DNA of 64,000 nt, taken from Acidobacteriota bacterium (GTDB taxonomy: Bacteria; Acidobacteriota; Blastocatellia; UBA7656). The position numbers were made by a program, and so were the translations under genes. Below are positions 1-8,712 of this stretch, piece by piece. The stretch is from the NCBI GenBank assembly GCA_040754075.1, contig JBFMDH010000011.1, forward strand, positions 62,001 through 126,000, in the 5' to 3' direction. Numbering within the stretch: position 1 is the stretch's first letter; the number at the start of each line of letters is the position of its first letter. A model generated the notes under the pieces. That model was given only the letters and a program-made list of their open reading frames with translations. It made no database searches and was not told the DNA's origin.

Positions 1-429
1 ACCTGGAAAGTTTCAATTGATGGCGGCGAACCGCAACCGTTGATTGAATCATTCACCGCATACCCGGCGGTTTCGCCCGACGGCAAATTGATCGCGTGTA
101 TTTATGCGGAAAACTATAGCGACCCCGGAAGGATTGCGCTTTTCCCTATTGCAGGCGGCGAGCCGATTAAAATTTTTCCAACGCCGGTGTTGCTCACACG
201 TTTGCGCTGGACGCCTGATGGACGCGGCATCGCATATTCGGAAAATCCCCTCGGCACAGCAAAAATCCTGATGCAATTTTTGGATAAAGAGCCGCCCGAA
301 AAATTGCTTGAATTTGAGAACGACCGAATCTTTGGTTTTGCGTGGTCACGCGACGGCAAGGCACTCGCCTGCGTGCGCGGCATCTGGGCAGGCAACGTCG
401 TGTTGATTAAAAATTTCAAGACCGATTGA
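1..429 (+). CDS. C-terminal part of a PD40 (TolB-like) beta-propeller protein
   Basis: The frame is open from base 1, so the gene begins upstream of the window and only its last 142 codons are visible. The fragment shows PD40/WD40-like blade signatures (PAVSPDGKLIACIY, LRWTPDGRGIAYSE, FAWSRDGKALACVRG) and ends in VVLIKNFKTD. That tail closely resembles the end of the complete winged-helix-PD40 protein at 51617-53992 (AVLIKDFK). By analogy the missing N-terminus is probably an OmpR/CadC-type winged helix followed by a membrane segment, giving a membrane-bound transcriptional sensor, but this part cannot be seen. The relationship to the 51.6 kb protein is observed; the role is inferred. Confidence 0.8.
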   Translation, partial: TWKVSIDGGEPQPLIESFTAYPAVSPDGKLIACIYAENYSDPGRIALFPIAGGEPIKIFPTPVLLTRLRWTPDGRGIAYSENPLGTAKILMQFLDKEPPEKLLEFENDRIFGFAWSRDGKALACVRGIWAGNVVLIKNFKTD

Positions 430-491
430 TTTGGGTTTAATTAATCGCCGCTTGCTGATTCGGGTTTTTATGAAAAATCAAGTTTATCTTC

Positions 492-907
492 TTAACTCAA
501 CTCTTCGAGGTATCGGCTGAGATAAAGCCTACCTTCGTAACCAACTAAACCAAGTCGCATACGATCAAGAAAACCCTGTCTGCCGAGAACATCACGGTTA
601 TAATCGTCATCAGCAGCAAAGCAGACGCCAATATCAAATTCATAGTCAAGCAATTTCAGAGTCACATAATGACGATAGGCAAGAAAATCACCGGTAGCTG
701 TAATAATACGAATGGGTTCTCCCTGTTCAATAGTTAATCCCAACGCTTCACCATGCCGTCGTGCAAAATACAATCGCTTGAACCGGTATCAAGTTTGGCG
801 GAAAACTCTGTTTTATGATTGGTGATTTGTAACGAAACGGTCAGCGAGATTCCCGGTTTGCCAGCATCATATTCAACCAGGTTTGCAAAGTTCAAAGTGA
901 AAGGCAT
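492..907 (-). pseudogene. Retropepsin-like aspartic protease, frameshifted
   Basis: Reading leftward from the ATG at 907, the first 46 codons encode a retropepsin-like N-terminal half with the catalytic motif AKLDTGSS (Asp40). That frame then closes. The family-like continuation (FARRHGEALGL, then VLGRQGFLDRMRLGL and ending YLEELS) is found one frame over, down to 492. The break falls in a short T run near 764-769, where restoring one T would rejoin the frames. The start overlaps the stop of the upstream DUF5678-like gene as TGATG, so the two were built as a translationally coupled pair. A sequencing error in the homopolymer is the alternative to true decay. Confidence 0.75.
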
Positions 908-1251
908 CACCAACCTCCCATCGAACCGACATAATCTATGGGCGGAAGAAAATCAACAAAAGCATTTTTCACACCCGCATCTCGCGCAAATGTTGCAGCT
1001 TCTGCATAGGTTTTACCGACGCCAAGCAGAACATCGCCATCAAGCGCCACATACATTCCCCCGTATTCTTCCCGATGGGACTTTAACCACTCCAACCGTT
1101 TTTGCCGTTTGCATTGAGAAGTTTCTGCTAACAGATTTTGCGAGGCTTCCTGCTCGACCTGTCTCAAAAGATAATTTGCCAAATGGGTTTTCTGTTGTGG
1201 CGTCAAAGCTGACAGTTGTTGTTTCAGCGCATCCAAATTTTCAGTGGTCAT
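907..1251 (-). CDS. DUF5678-like small protein
   Basis: A 114-residue protein with a helical, Gln-rich N-terminal half (LDALKQQLSALTPQQKTHLA) and a C-terminal half of the DUF5678 type: EYGGMYVALDGDVLLGVGKT followed by a helix and FVDFLPP. Such domains are commonly found next to small retropepsin-like proteases, as here, where the stop codon overlaps the start of the frameshifted protease gene. An AAGGAG ribosome-binding site lies about nine bases before the ATG. The function of the family is not established. An antitoxin-like or adaptor role is only a guess from its size and pairing. Confidence 0.7.
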   Translation of the reverse strand: MTTENLDALKQQLSALTPQQKTHLANYLLRQVEQEASQNLLAETSQCKRQKRLEWLKSHREEYGGMYVALDGDVLLGVGKTYAEAATFARDAGVKNAFVDFLPPIDYVGSMGGW

Positions 1252-1299
1252 CTGATTGACTCCTTAACTCCGCATTATAAACCCAAATCTAAAGCCATA

Positions 1300-2580
1300 T
1301 CATTTTTTCTCTACTTTGTCGGGTGCGATGTAGTTGGTAATGATGAGGTCTTCGTAAGTGGGATAGCGACCGGCATCGAAATCTTTTATAAAGACCGGCA
1401 TTGATTCAAGCAGAGTCACGGTCAAGCCATTGCCTACGGCGCTTGCCGGATGTTGATACAGCATCAGAAAAACCGCGCGAATGAACAGGCTTTTTTCACT
1501 GAGCGGCAATTTGCGAACATTGCCCACGAATGCCGTAAACGCCGTGCCGTCGAACAGGTATTGCTCGACATTCGAGGTATAAAACGCCGTCACCGTAAAA
1601 TTATTTTTACGCAAATAATCGCCAACCGCAGCAATGGCTTTCTTGCCGCCGAAATCGCCGACGACCGGAATGATCAGATTTTTGCGATGCAGGTCGCGCA
1701 CAAATTCAAAATCATCCACAGTCGCCAAAAAATTTCCCTGCCTGCCGTGCATATCGGTGGCTTCGAGAATTTCTCTCAACGTCGGGAAGTTCATGCCCCA
1801 CGAACTATCCATGCGATAGGAGATGCTCAATCCTTCGTCGCGAAAACTTTTATAGACATACGCAAGGCTGCGCTGGTCGTCCGGCGTTAGCGGAAATTGA
1901 AAATCCGCTTCAATGGTTTTGCGAATCAAGGCGAAATTTGCGTCATAGGTTTTATCATCTGCCGCAAGCCGACTGATGAAATTGAGTATCTCGGTTATCG
2001 GCGCATCGGCTGCGGGAATTTTTTCTTTCGGCAGCGGTCGGCTAAGCAATCGCGATAAAAATTCCAAACGATTATTCGCAAGATGAAAGACCGCTTTGTA
2101 CATCAAGTGTTGAATAATCGCCTGGCGACGAATATCGACAATGAACGCGATGCGCGGGCGAATTTTAGCGATGTAAGTGAAGTTCTGTTCGGGTCCGACG
2201 CCAATATACGCGCCGCCACTCGCGCCAAGTTGCCGGAGTTTATCCGTGACATAGAGATAGGACATTTCATTCGAGGTGAAATTGTCGGAGCGAAAATAGC
2301 CGCCGGGTTCCGAACATTCGCGAATGAGCCGCGAGAATTCCGCCGCCGGTAAACTGTCGATTTGGGTTGTGGTCGATGCAGGCGCAGGCGTTGGTGTAGA
2401 GGTTGGTGTAACGGTTTGCGAAAAACCGCTTATTGCAAAAAAGAGCAATAAACCTGCGGCGATTTGCAGATTCCGCAATCGTCGCCAGAGCAAGCGTTGA
2501 TGATGTAAACCGTGAATAACACCACGCAGATTGAAACGACTCTGCGCGGATAAACCGAAATCATATTTTTTATTCATCAT
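1300..2580 (-). CDS. Secreted LIC_10091-like protein of unknown function
   Basis: About 426 residues from the ATG at 2580, which has an AAGGC box seven bases upstream; an in-frame start at 2613 lacks one. The N-terminus is basic, followed by a hydrophobic stretch (IAAGLLLFFAISGFSQ) that looks like a signal peptide, then a Thr/Pro linker. The body contains GGAYIGVGPEQNFTYIAKI and PRIAFIVDIRRQ, a pattern I associate with uncharacterised LIC_10091-type proteins; this recollection is moderate. The alternating IAFIVDIR and VVGDFGGKKAI segments suggest a Rossmann-like alpha/beta fold, possibly methyltransferase-like, but no catalytic motif is secure. It runs leftward with no clear operon partner. 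Confidence 0.6.
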   Translation of the reverse strand: MMNKKYDFGLSAQSRFNLRGVIHGLHHQRLLWRRLRNLQIAAGLLLFFAISGFSQTVTPTSTPTPAPASTTTQIDSLPAAEFSRLIRECSEPGGYFRSDNFTSNEMSYLYVTDKLRQLGASGGAYIGVGPEQNFTYIAKIRPRIAFIVDIRRQAIIQHLMYKAVFHLANNRLEFLSRLLSRPLPKEKIPAADAPITEILNFISRLAADDKTYDANFALIRKTIEADFQFPLTPDDQRSLAYVYKSFRDEGLSISYRMDSSWGMNFPTLREILEATDMHGRQGNFLATVDDFEFVRDLHRKNLIIPVVGDFGGKKAIAAVGDYLRKNNFTVTAFYTSNVEQYLFDGTAFTAFVGNVRKLPLSEKSLFIRAVFLMLYQHPASAVGNGLTVTLLESMPVFIKDFDAGRYPTYEDLIITNYIAPDKVEKK

Positions 2581-2682
2581 CAATTGCCTTGCTTTGAAGA
2601 ATCTCTTGCTCAAGTCGAGGTCTCAATTTCCCTGAGGTTTGCTTATTCAAGAACCCACGCGCTATCGCAGGCGGCGCAAACT

Positions 2683-2761
2683 CTCCCCTTCTCCCTGTCT
2701 CCCCTTCTCCCCTTCTCCCCTTCTCCCCTTCTCCCTGTCTCCCTGTCTCCCCTTCTCCCCT
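2683..2761. repeat. Octamer tandem repeat, pyrimidine-rich on + strand
   Basis: About ten copies of an 8-bp unit CTCCC(C/T)(T/G)T lie just beyond the stop of the leftward enoyl-CoA hydratase-like gene. On that gene's sense strand the repeat is purine-rich (GGGAGAAG). The same unit appears near 16.3 kb and 56.0 kb. Confidence 0.85.
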
Positions 2762-2775
2762 GCTTCCGGTCTCAA

Positions 2776-3552
2776 CTACCGTCCGCGCCAACAAGCGGCG
2801 CGTTTTTCCAGAAATGCGCCCATGCCTTCCTGCGCGTCTTCAGCCATCGCGTTCATGCTCATCACCTCTTTGGTATAGGCATAGGCTTTTTGCTGGTCTA
2901 AATCAATCTGCGCGTAAAACGCCTGTTTGCCGATGCCTAAAGTCAAGGGGCTGGCTTCGGCAATTTCACGAGCCAACTTGAAAGTCGCTTCGCGCAAATT
3001 TTCAACGGGCACCACGCGATTGACCAGTCCCCAATCGGCAGCCGTGCGCGCATCAATCGCTTTGCCGGTCATCAACATCTCTAAAGCCCGTTTGCGTCCG
3101 ATGGCGCGGGTCAATGCCACCATCGGCGTACTGCAAAACAGCCCGATGCGCACGCCTGGCGTAGCGAATTTCGCCGTTTCACTTGCAACCACCAAATCGC
3201 AGGTCGCCACCAACTGACACCCTGCGGCGGTCGCCATCGCCTGGACTTCGGCAATCACCGGCTGCGGAATGCTTTGCAGGGTTTCCATCATCTCAACGCA
3301 GGCATCGAAAATTTCACGGTATTCATTAATCGCGCGCCCCATCATCTCTTTCAAATCATGACCGGCGGAAAACGCCGCGCCTGCGCCGGCGATAATTACG
3401 GCGCGAACCTCGCTGGAGCGACCCATCTCTTTTAAACAAGCGGTCAACTCGCGCATTAAAGCGAGCGATAAAGAGTTGCGTTTTTCGGGACGATTGAGGG
3501 TGATGCGCGCGATAGCGTCTTGGGTTTCAACCAGCAGGTTTTCGTATGGCAT
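2776..3552 (-). CDS. Enoyl-CoA hydratase/isomerase-family protein (ECHDC3-like)
   Basis: A crotonase-fold protein of 258 residues from the ATG at 3552, which follows a GGAGAA ribosome-binding site; an in-frame ATG five codons earlier is less well placed. The CoA-binding and oxyanion signatures are present (RPEKRNSLS, AFSAGHDLKEM, AAGCQLVATCDLVVAS, GLVNRVVP). The two glutamates that act in classical enoyl-CoA hydratases are not obvious: the usual GGGCELA reads AAGCQLVA, and the second position falls in GLFCSTPM. That pattern fits ECHDC3-like proteins, whose reaction is poorly defined. It probably acts on an acyl-CoA in the cytoplasm. The gene stands alone, leftward. Confidence 0.85.
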   Translation of the reverse strand: MPYENLLVETQDAIARITLNRPEKRNSLSLALMRELTACLKEMGRSSEVRAVIIAGAGAAFSAGHDLKEMMGRAINEYREIFDACVEMMETLQSIPQPVIAEVQAMATAAGCQLVATCDLVVASETAKFATPGVRIGLFCSTPMVALTRAIGRKRALEMLMTGKAIDARTAADWGLVNRVVPVENLREATFKLAREIAEASPLTLGIGKQAFYAQIDLDQQKAYAYTKEVMSMNAMAEDAQEGMGAFLEKRAACWRGR

Positions 3553-3626
3553 AACATTCTCCTTCACAGGCGGCGCAGTACCGCCGCCATTAAACGGTAC
3601 TGCGCATTATACACAAAAGCCTGTGA

Positions 3627-5690
3627 TTATTCCTTCGGCGCTTTCGCTTGTGGGTTTACGGTAGCGGCGTTCATCGATGAACGCAGATAGGCATCAAAGG
3701 TTTTTGCGGCTTTGCCAAATTGTTTATCGGCTTCGTAAATCAATCCGAGTTCGACATAAGCCGGAGTGTAGTTGGGCGCGATGCGAATCAACTCGATGGC
3801 TTCGCGTTCGGCATCAGCGAGTTTATCCGAAGCTCGCAGCATACGCGCCAACCACCAGCGCCCGGTTAAAAACGCCGGGTCGAGTTGCACAGCGGCTTTG
3901 AGTTCACGCGCCGCGCTTTCCGTTTTATTGCGCGAATAATACTGCAATCCCAGACGGTAATGCGGCAGCGACCAACCGGGCGCAAGCAATACGGCGCGTT
4001 TGAAAAAATCCATCGCTTTGTCGGCTTCGTTTGCCGCTTCATAAGCCGCGCCGAGAGCATTAAACGGACAAGCGGTTTTCGCATCTATCTGAATCGATTT
4101 TTCCAAAAGCGCGATGGCTTCTTTGGGTTTGCCTTCCACTAGCAACACGCGGGCGGCGGCAAACAAGCGCTTGGCTTCAACCTGCGGACTCGCGGGGTCG
4201 AGTTGTTTGAGCGCCGCAAACGCTAAACTAGCGCGGCGCAGTTGTTCAGGGTTGAAGGTCTTCGCGGAAGTCCGCACATAATTATTGACGCTCTGTTGTC
4301 CCACTTCATCAAGCGCGCCTTTCAAGTCAATCTCGATAGCGGCGCGTTGCGGTTCATCGGGAGTGTCGCGAATCAGTTGTTGATAAAGCGCCCACGCGCC
4401 ATCGGCTTCAACGATTTTGCCCTGAGTAATCGCTTCTTTGATTTGCGCGACGAGCGGAGAACTTTTCATCGCCGCCCGCGCCGGAATTGCCGTTGATAAA
4501 TCAAGCACCGTCTTTTCGGCATTGAGGGTTAAATTTTGTTTGAGGGTTTCACCACCCGGCGGGTCAACCGAAAGTTCTACATCGCCGTTTTGTAAACCAT
4601 CAATCAACAGCACGCCGCTTGGTCTGATGCGCCCTTTGTAAGCGGCATTCACGTAGACTTCGCTGCCGCTGATACCGCGCACTTCAAGGGTTAGCGACGC
4701 GGGAAGCGCAGCGGTATCGGCAGCCGGAGCCTGCGTTGAGGATAAAACGGCAAGTGGCAAACGCGCATCGAGATTGCCCGCGACGCGCGGATGCTGCAAG
4801 GCTTTGGTTTCATTCGGGACGATTTCGGAAAGATAGTTGACGACTTCACCGGCGCGCACGACACCATCGTTATCGCTATCGGCTTTGCCGCGCAAACTTT
4901 CGAGTAGATGGTAGGTGAAGACGCCGTGACCGCCGCCCCAGCGTGTGTCTTCATAGCTGCTTTCGCTGTCGCGTGAAGCCAGCAGTTTGAAAGACCCCGC
5001 GCCGCTTTTTCCCGATTCATCGAAATAGCGATTGATTAACGCCTCGGCGCTCGTGCCGCGTGACGTGAGTCCCAGTTTTCCCGAATGGCAGGCATCGGCA
5101 ATGATAACCTGCACCCGCGATTTCACACGCTCACTGACGATGCGGTTGAGTTCACCCACCGAAAGCGCCGTCGCATAAAGGTTCTGCGGGTCGGAATCGT
5201 GAGCCAGCAAATAGGCTTCATTATTTTCGACCACGCCATGACCTGCGAAAAATATGTAAACGATGTCATCGGCTTGGGCAGAGCGCGCAAGCCAGGAACC
5301 GAGCGCCGTGCGTATCGCCGCGACCGTCGCATTTTGATTTAATAGAAGTTTGATTTGACTTGAAGGAAAGCCGCCGCCTTCCGGGCTGCGCAGAAATTCG
5401 CCCATCGCTTCGGCATCGCGATGCGCGAATTTCAACTGGTCTTCGGGTTTTAAGTTTGGATAATTGGAAACGCCAATCACCACTGCCCAGAGTTTGCCGC
5501 GACCATCAGGCGCAACCCCGGTTTTAAATTCCGAAACCGAAATTTTGCGACTCGCCGTTTGTCCGATTTTCGGCTTCAACGGCTGCGGCTTCATTCTTAT
5601 ATCGGATTGAGCGAAGGTAATCGCCGAACAGATAATCAGTTGAAAAAGTAATTGAATATGGGTGTTTCTAAATCTTGACGGGTATTTCAT
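3627..5690 (-). CDS. Secreted caspase-like (C14) protease with PEGA-like and TPR regions
   Basis: A 687-residue protein. Residues 1-27 form a signal peptide (LLFQLIICSAITFAQ). A caspase-like C14 domain spans about 66-310, starting at LWAVVIGVSNYPN, with the catalytic dyad visible as FFAGHG (His151) and IIADACHSG (Cys201). A PEGA-like beta region follows (about 330-390, EVYVNAAYKGRIRPSG). The C-terminal third is TPR-like (PFNALGAAYEAANEADKAMDFFKRA, here split for reading, and PAYVELGLIYEADKQFGKAA). Metacaspase-like proteins with TPRs are widespread in large bacterial genomes. Substrate and role are unknown, though the signal peptide places it outside the cytoplasm. Promoter elements should lie in the 314-bp gap upstream. 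Confidence 0.9.
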   Translation of the reverse strand: MKYPSRFRNTHIQLLFQLIICSAITFAQSDIRMKPQPLKPKIGQTASRKISVSEFKTGVAPDGRGKLWAVVIGVSNYPNLKPEDQLKFAHRDAEAMGEFLRSPEGGGFPSSQIKLLLNQNATVAAIRTALGSWLARSAQADDIVYIFFAGHGVVENNEAYLLAHDSDPQNLYATALSVGELNRIVSERVKSRVQVIIADACHSGKLGLTSRGTSAEALINRYFDESGKSGAGSFKLLASRDSESSYEDTRWGGGHGVFTYHLLESLRGKADSDNDGVVRAGEVVNYLSEIVPNETKALQHPRVAGNLDARLPLAVLSSTQAPAADTAALPASLTLEVRGISGSEVYVNAAYKGRIRPSGVLLIDGLQNGDVELSVDPPGGETLKQNLTLNAEKTVLDLSTAIPARAAMKSSPLVAQIKEAITQGKIVEADGAWALYQQLIRDTPDEPQRAAIEIDLKGALDEVGQQSVNNYVRTSAKTFNPEQLRRASLAFAALKQLDPASPQVEAKRLFAAARVLLVEGKPKEAIALLEKSIQIDAKTACPFNALGAAYEAANEADKAMDFFKRAVLLAPGWSLPHYRLGLQYYSRNKTESAARELKAAVQLDPAFLTGRWWLARMLRASDKLADAEREAIELIRIAPNYTPAYVELGLIYEADKQFGKAAKTFDAYLRSSMNAATVNPQAKAPKE

Positions 5691-6004
5691 TACCTCTACC
5701 TCTCGTTGCGGTTCAGGTGAGCCGCATTAGGAAATTCGTGATAACTAAAGTTAAATCCCCGATTTTGCCCAAGACGTAGAGGCCAGGTGAGTTAAGCTGG
5801 AACCAGCCTTGCCTTCTAATTGCCTCGTTAGCTTAGTACCACAGAAGTCATCAAAATGTTCGCAGAAAATTGTTAAAAAGCCTGGCTAACCGGAAGGCGG
5901 TCAAAATTTTCGCCCTGATGAAGCCATCAAAAATCGGCAGGAGTGTCGCCATTGGACAAAGTGATTAAATAATCCGGCTGCCTGTATGGTTTACGGCTAT
6001 TGAG
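5691..6004. other. Intergenic region, no gene seen
   Basis: This 314-bp gap separates two leftward genes. It must carry the promoter of the caspase-like gene and the transcript end of the PAS gene. No convincing terminator, RNA gene or repeat was recognised. Confidence 0.5.
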
Positions 6005-7906
6005 TTATTCAACCTTTACCTGTTTTTTTCGTAAAAGCTCACTGTAGAAGTTTTCCAGGCAATCAGGGCAGACGCTGTGCGAGAACTCGGCTTCGGAGTG
6101 TTTCGAGATATAATCTTCAATCTGGTTCCAATAACCTTTATCGTCACGGATTTTTTTGCAGGAGGCGCAGATGGGCAGGAGTCCGCTCAACAATTTCACT
6201 TTGGTCAGCGCCTCCTGTAGTTGCGCGATTAATTGTTCGCGCTCGGCTTCGGCTTGTTTGCGACGGGTAATGTCGAGCGTGATGACCAGAACGCATTGCT
6301 GACCATTCACTTCGATAATTTCGGCAGTCAACAGCGCCACCACCTGCTTGCCTGAAGGCGTTCGCAGTTGGCATTCATAGTTGCGGACGGTTTTTCTTCG
6401 TCTGACTTCCTCCATGAAATGTTGGTAATCGGCAGGATTCACCCAGGTATCCAATTCGACAGGCGTGCGTCCTTGTATTTCTTCCAGGGTGCGACCGATG
6501 GCGCGCAGATAGGCTTCATTGGCATCCATAAACCGTCCGTCATCCAGGCGACGAATGGTCATGGGCAGCGGGCTGGATTGAAAAACCCGCGAGAAACGTT
6601 CTTCGCTGGCTTTGAGGGCGTACTCTTTGCGTTTGCTTTCACTAATATCCCGGGTCACCACCAGCACCGATTCGACTGTGCCATCAGCGGCAAATTCCGG
6701 CACCATATAAGCCTGACAATGAATATTTTCCTCCGCCCTCAGATAAGTGAATTCAACTTCGGCATGCTTGCCGGTTTCGCAGACTTTTTGATGCGCCTGA
6801 TTCCATAAGACAAGCTGCGAGGGAGGAAAACCGGAATCCCCGAACCGATTGCCGATGAAGGTTTCCGGTTCGAGTAGGGTGTATAGCTTGATTGCCGGAT
6901 TGACATACAGGTAACGCCGGTCTCTATCGAATCGGGCAATCACATCTCTGGCGTTTTCCACCAGCGTGCGAACTTTTGCTTCGGCTCTTCGGGTTGCCTC
7001 TTCTGCGACTTTGCGTTGGGTGACATCGCGGGCAACGGCATCGAAGCTAATGACTTGCTTGCCATCGGTAACCAGGCGCACGTTTTGTTCCAACCAGACG
7101 GTGGTTCCATCTTTGGCAATCGCCGGAAACTCATAATAGGTTTCCGGTATACGCTTAATAAATTGTCTGCTATAAAAGCGTTCGCCCGCTTCACGAAAAT
7201 CCGGGTGACACAGAGCCAAATAATGTCGCCCTAACAACTCTTCTTCGGTATACCCCAAAATGCGCGTAGCTGTAGGGTTGAACAGGATGATATTGCCCGC
7301 GGCATCGGCTTTATAAATGATGTCACCGGCATTATTGACCAGGTGGCGATAACCCGCTTCATTCTCTCTAATGGCTTCGCGTATGCGTTTACGTTCAGTG
7401 ATGTCTTCGATGATGTAACAGAAGCGGCTATGCCCTTCGCCAGTCTTACCGATATGAGAAACCGTCGCAGCTAAAATGCGTGTGCCTTTTCTCCCCGCCA
7501 GTTCATATTCAAATCGTAAGGGTTCGCCGGCGCGCTCGCTCTCCTTATACGCCGCAATCCAGATGTCTGCCAGTTCCGTTGTCGCCCCCAATTGACTTGC
7601 CAGTTTGCCGATAATGGCTTCTCGCGTGGTGCCGAAAAAATCGGCGGTCGCCTGATTAACCGAGATGTGCAACACATCATTGCCAAGCAGTTCGACAACC
7701 CCCATCATCATTGAGGCGCTGTCATAGAGACTGCGTAACGCCGCTTCGCTTTGGCGCAAAGTTTCCTTGGTCGGATTGATTTCGCCCTCGTCTTGAGAAG
7801 CAGAGCTTACCGTCGCAGAGGTTGCGGACTGCAACTGGTTCAGTTGGTTTCGCAACGTTTGCAATTCATCAAGGAGTTGCGCTTTGGATTTCTTTTCATC
7901 CTTCAT
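6005..7906 (-). CDS. Multi-PAS sensor protein with Cys-rich C-terminal tail, no kinase
   Basis: A soluble 633-residue protein. It begins with a coiled-coil-like segment (LLDELQTLRNQLNQLQS), followed by four PAS/PAC units at roughly 50-175, 180-300, 305-425 and 430-560. Their PAC ends are marked by EDITERKRIREA, DVTQRKVAEEA, DISESKRKEYA and DITRRKQAEAE. A coiled coil leads into a C-terminal module with LPICASCKKIRDDKGYW and SHSVCPDC, placing four cysteines at 580, 583, 613 and 616 in a zinc-site-like arrangement. No histidine kinase, GGDEF or other standard output domain is present. The cysteine tail is known from many signalling proteins but its function is undefined; it may bind metal or a partner. 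Monocistronic, leftward. Confidence 0.9.
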   Translation of the reverse strand: MKDEKKSKAQLLDELQTLRNQLNQLQSATSATVSSASQDEGEINPTKETLRQSEAALRSLYDSASMMMGVVELLGNDVLHISVNQATADFFGTTREAIIGKLASQLGATTELADIWIAAYKESERAGEPLRFEYELAGRKGTRILAATVSHIGKTGEGHSRFCYIIEDITERKRIREAIRENEAGYRHLVNNAGDIIYKADAAGNIILFNPTATRILGYTEEELLGRHYLALCHPDFREAGERFYSRQFIKRIPETYYEFPAIAKDGTTVWLEQNVRLVTDGKQVISFDAVARDVTQRKVAEEATRRAEAKVRTLVENARDVIARFDRDRRYLYVNPAIKLYTLLEPETFIGNRFGDSGFPPSQLVLWNQAHQKVCETGKHAEVEFTYLRAEENIHCQAYMVPEFAADGTVESVLVVTRDISESKRKEYALKASEERFSRVFQSSPLPMTIRRLDDGRFMDANEAYLRAIGRTLEEIQGRTPVELDTWVNPADYQHFMEEVRRRKTVRNYECQLRTPSGKQVVALLTAEIIEVNGQQCVLVITLDITRRKQAEAEREQLIAQLQEALTKVKLLSGLLPICASCKKIRDDKGYWNQIEDYISKHSEAEFSHSVCPDCLENFYSELLRKKQVKVE

Positions 7907-8242
7907 ATGACGACCGCCTATTGTGAGTCATCAGGAGCGGTAAGTCGGATTCGCGGGGTTCTCACCAATATCCATACCTGCGTGTTGGTTCTCTGGTTTT
8001 GGGGAGTTTTTATTGCACTCGGACTTGGAACATCAGTCTAAAACGACAGCCAGACAGAGTCAATCAGGTTTCGCATAACGCCCGCGTTCAGCAGGCGCGC
8101 GAGCAGCACTGGCAGGAACCATTCAAAACTCGCTTCGCGCACTCGGCTGCACGCGATTAGACCCGGCTTGAAAGGACAGAACATTCCGTTTTATTTCAAT
8201 TTGTGAATATTAAAGAATAGGGTATTGCTTTTGTATCGGGTA
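7907..8242. other. Intergenic region containing an attC-like palindrome
   Basis: This 336-bp stretch between the PAS gene and a small orphan ORF holds no credible gene. Its main content is the interrupted palindrome at 8073-8162, listed separately. Confidence 0.5.
8073..8162 (-). repeat. attC-like recombination site (possible relic integron cassette end)
   Basis: Read on the minus strand, this 90-bp imperfect palindrome begins GTCTAAT (six of seven to the R'' consensus RYYYAAC) and ends GTTATGC (six of seven to the R' consensus GTTRRRY). The inner arms pair well: CGCGTGCAGC on one side against GCGTTCAGC read from the other, then a GCGCG block, with unequal bases like attC extrahelical positions. 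It lies just downstream of, and in the same direction as, the orphan ORF at 8243-8545, which is how a gene cassette is arranged. No integrase gene is in view. Confidence 0.5.
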
Positions 8243-8545
8243 TCAATTCTCGCCGCACCAATAGCGCATAGTGTGTACAAGACATTCAAAGCGATCTTTT
8301 ATAAGCGCAGGCTTCCTTGATTTCTCTAAAACCTCGGCTCCAGTAATTTTGCTCTTTCCAGCAAAGAGTTTCTTTATATACTCGCAAGCCTCTTCGGAAA
8401 CGACGTTGAAGTTGTATGTATTCCTGCCTTTGTTTACTGTCACCAACACATAGTGCTCTACGCCTTCGTACACGTAATATGTTTGCTTTTTGCTTATGAC
8501 TTCGTTCACGAACCAAAGACTCGAAAGAACCTTTTTGGGATGCAT
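8243..8545 (-). CDS. Orphan 100-residue protein, possible cassette gene
   Basis: I do not recognise this family. The ATG at 8545 has an AGAGGAA ribosome-binding site about eight bases upstream. The protein is basic and rich in aromatic residues, with a regular beta-rich centre (QTYYVYEGVEHYVLVTVNKG) followed by EEACEYIKKLFAGKSKITGAEVLEKS. It has no signal peptide or membrane segment. Its AT-richer composition differs from neighbouring genes, and an attC-like palindrome lies downstream. Both fit a captured gene cassette. An overlapping frame starting at 8618 has less protein-like composition in the shared part. Confidence 0.6.
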   Translation of the reverse strand: MHPKKVLSSLWFVNEVISKKQTYYVYEGVEHYVLVTVNKGRNTYNFNVVSEEACEYIKKLFAGKSKITGAEVLEKSRKPALIKDRFECLVHTMRYWCGEN

Positions 8546-8712
8546 CAGCTAATTCCTCTCTTGAAAGTTGCTTTGTCTGAACGCGCATTGAAATTATCAC
8601 GTCATAGTCAATTGTCAAAAAATATATAGCTCTTCTGGGAACCCTCGCTAGTCCCGCGAGGGTCTAGCCGATGCTCAACCGAAAAGCCTATGGTGAAAGC
8701 GTTTTTGCCGGT

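Noticed and set aside
8286-8618. An alternative frame overlapping the orphan cassette-like gene
   Set aside because: The frame at 8243-8545 has a better ribosome-binding site and a protein-like pattern; the alternative is Arg-rich and irregular in the shared part.
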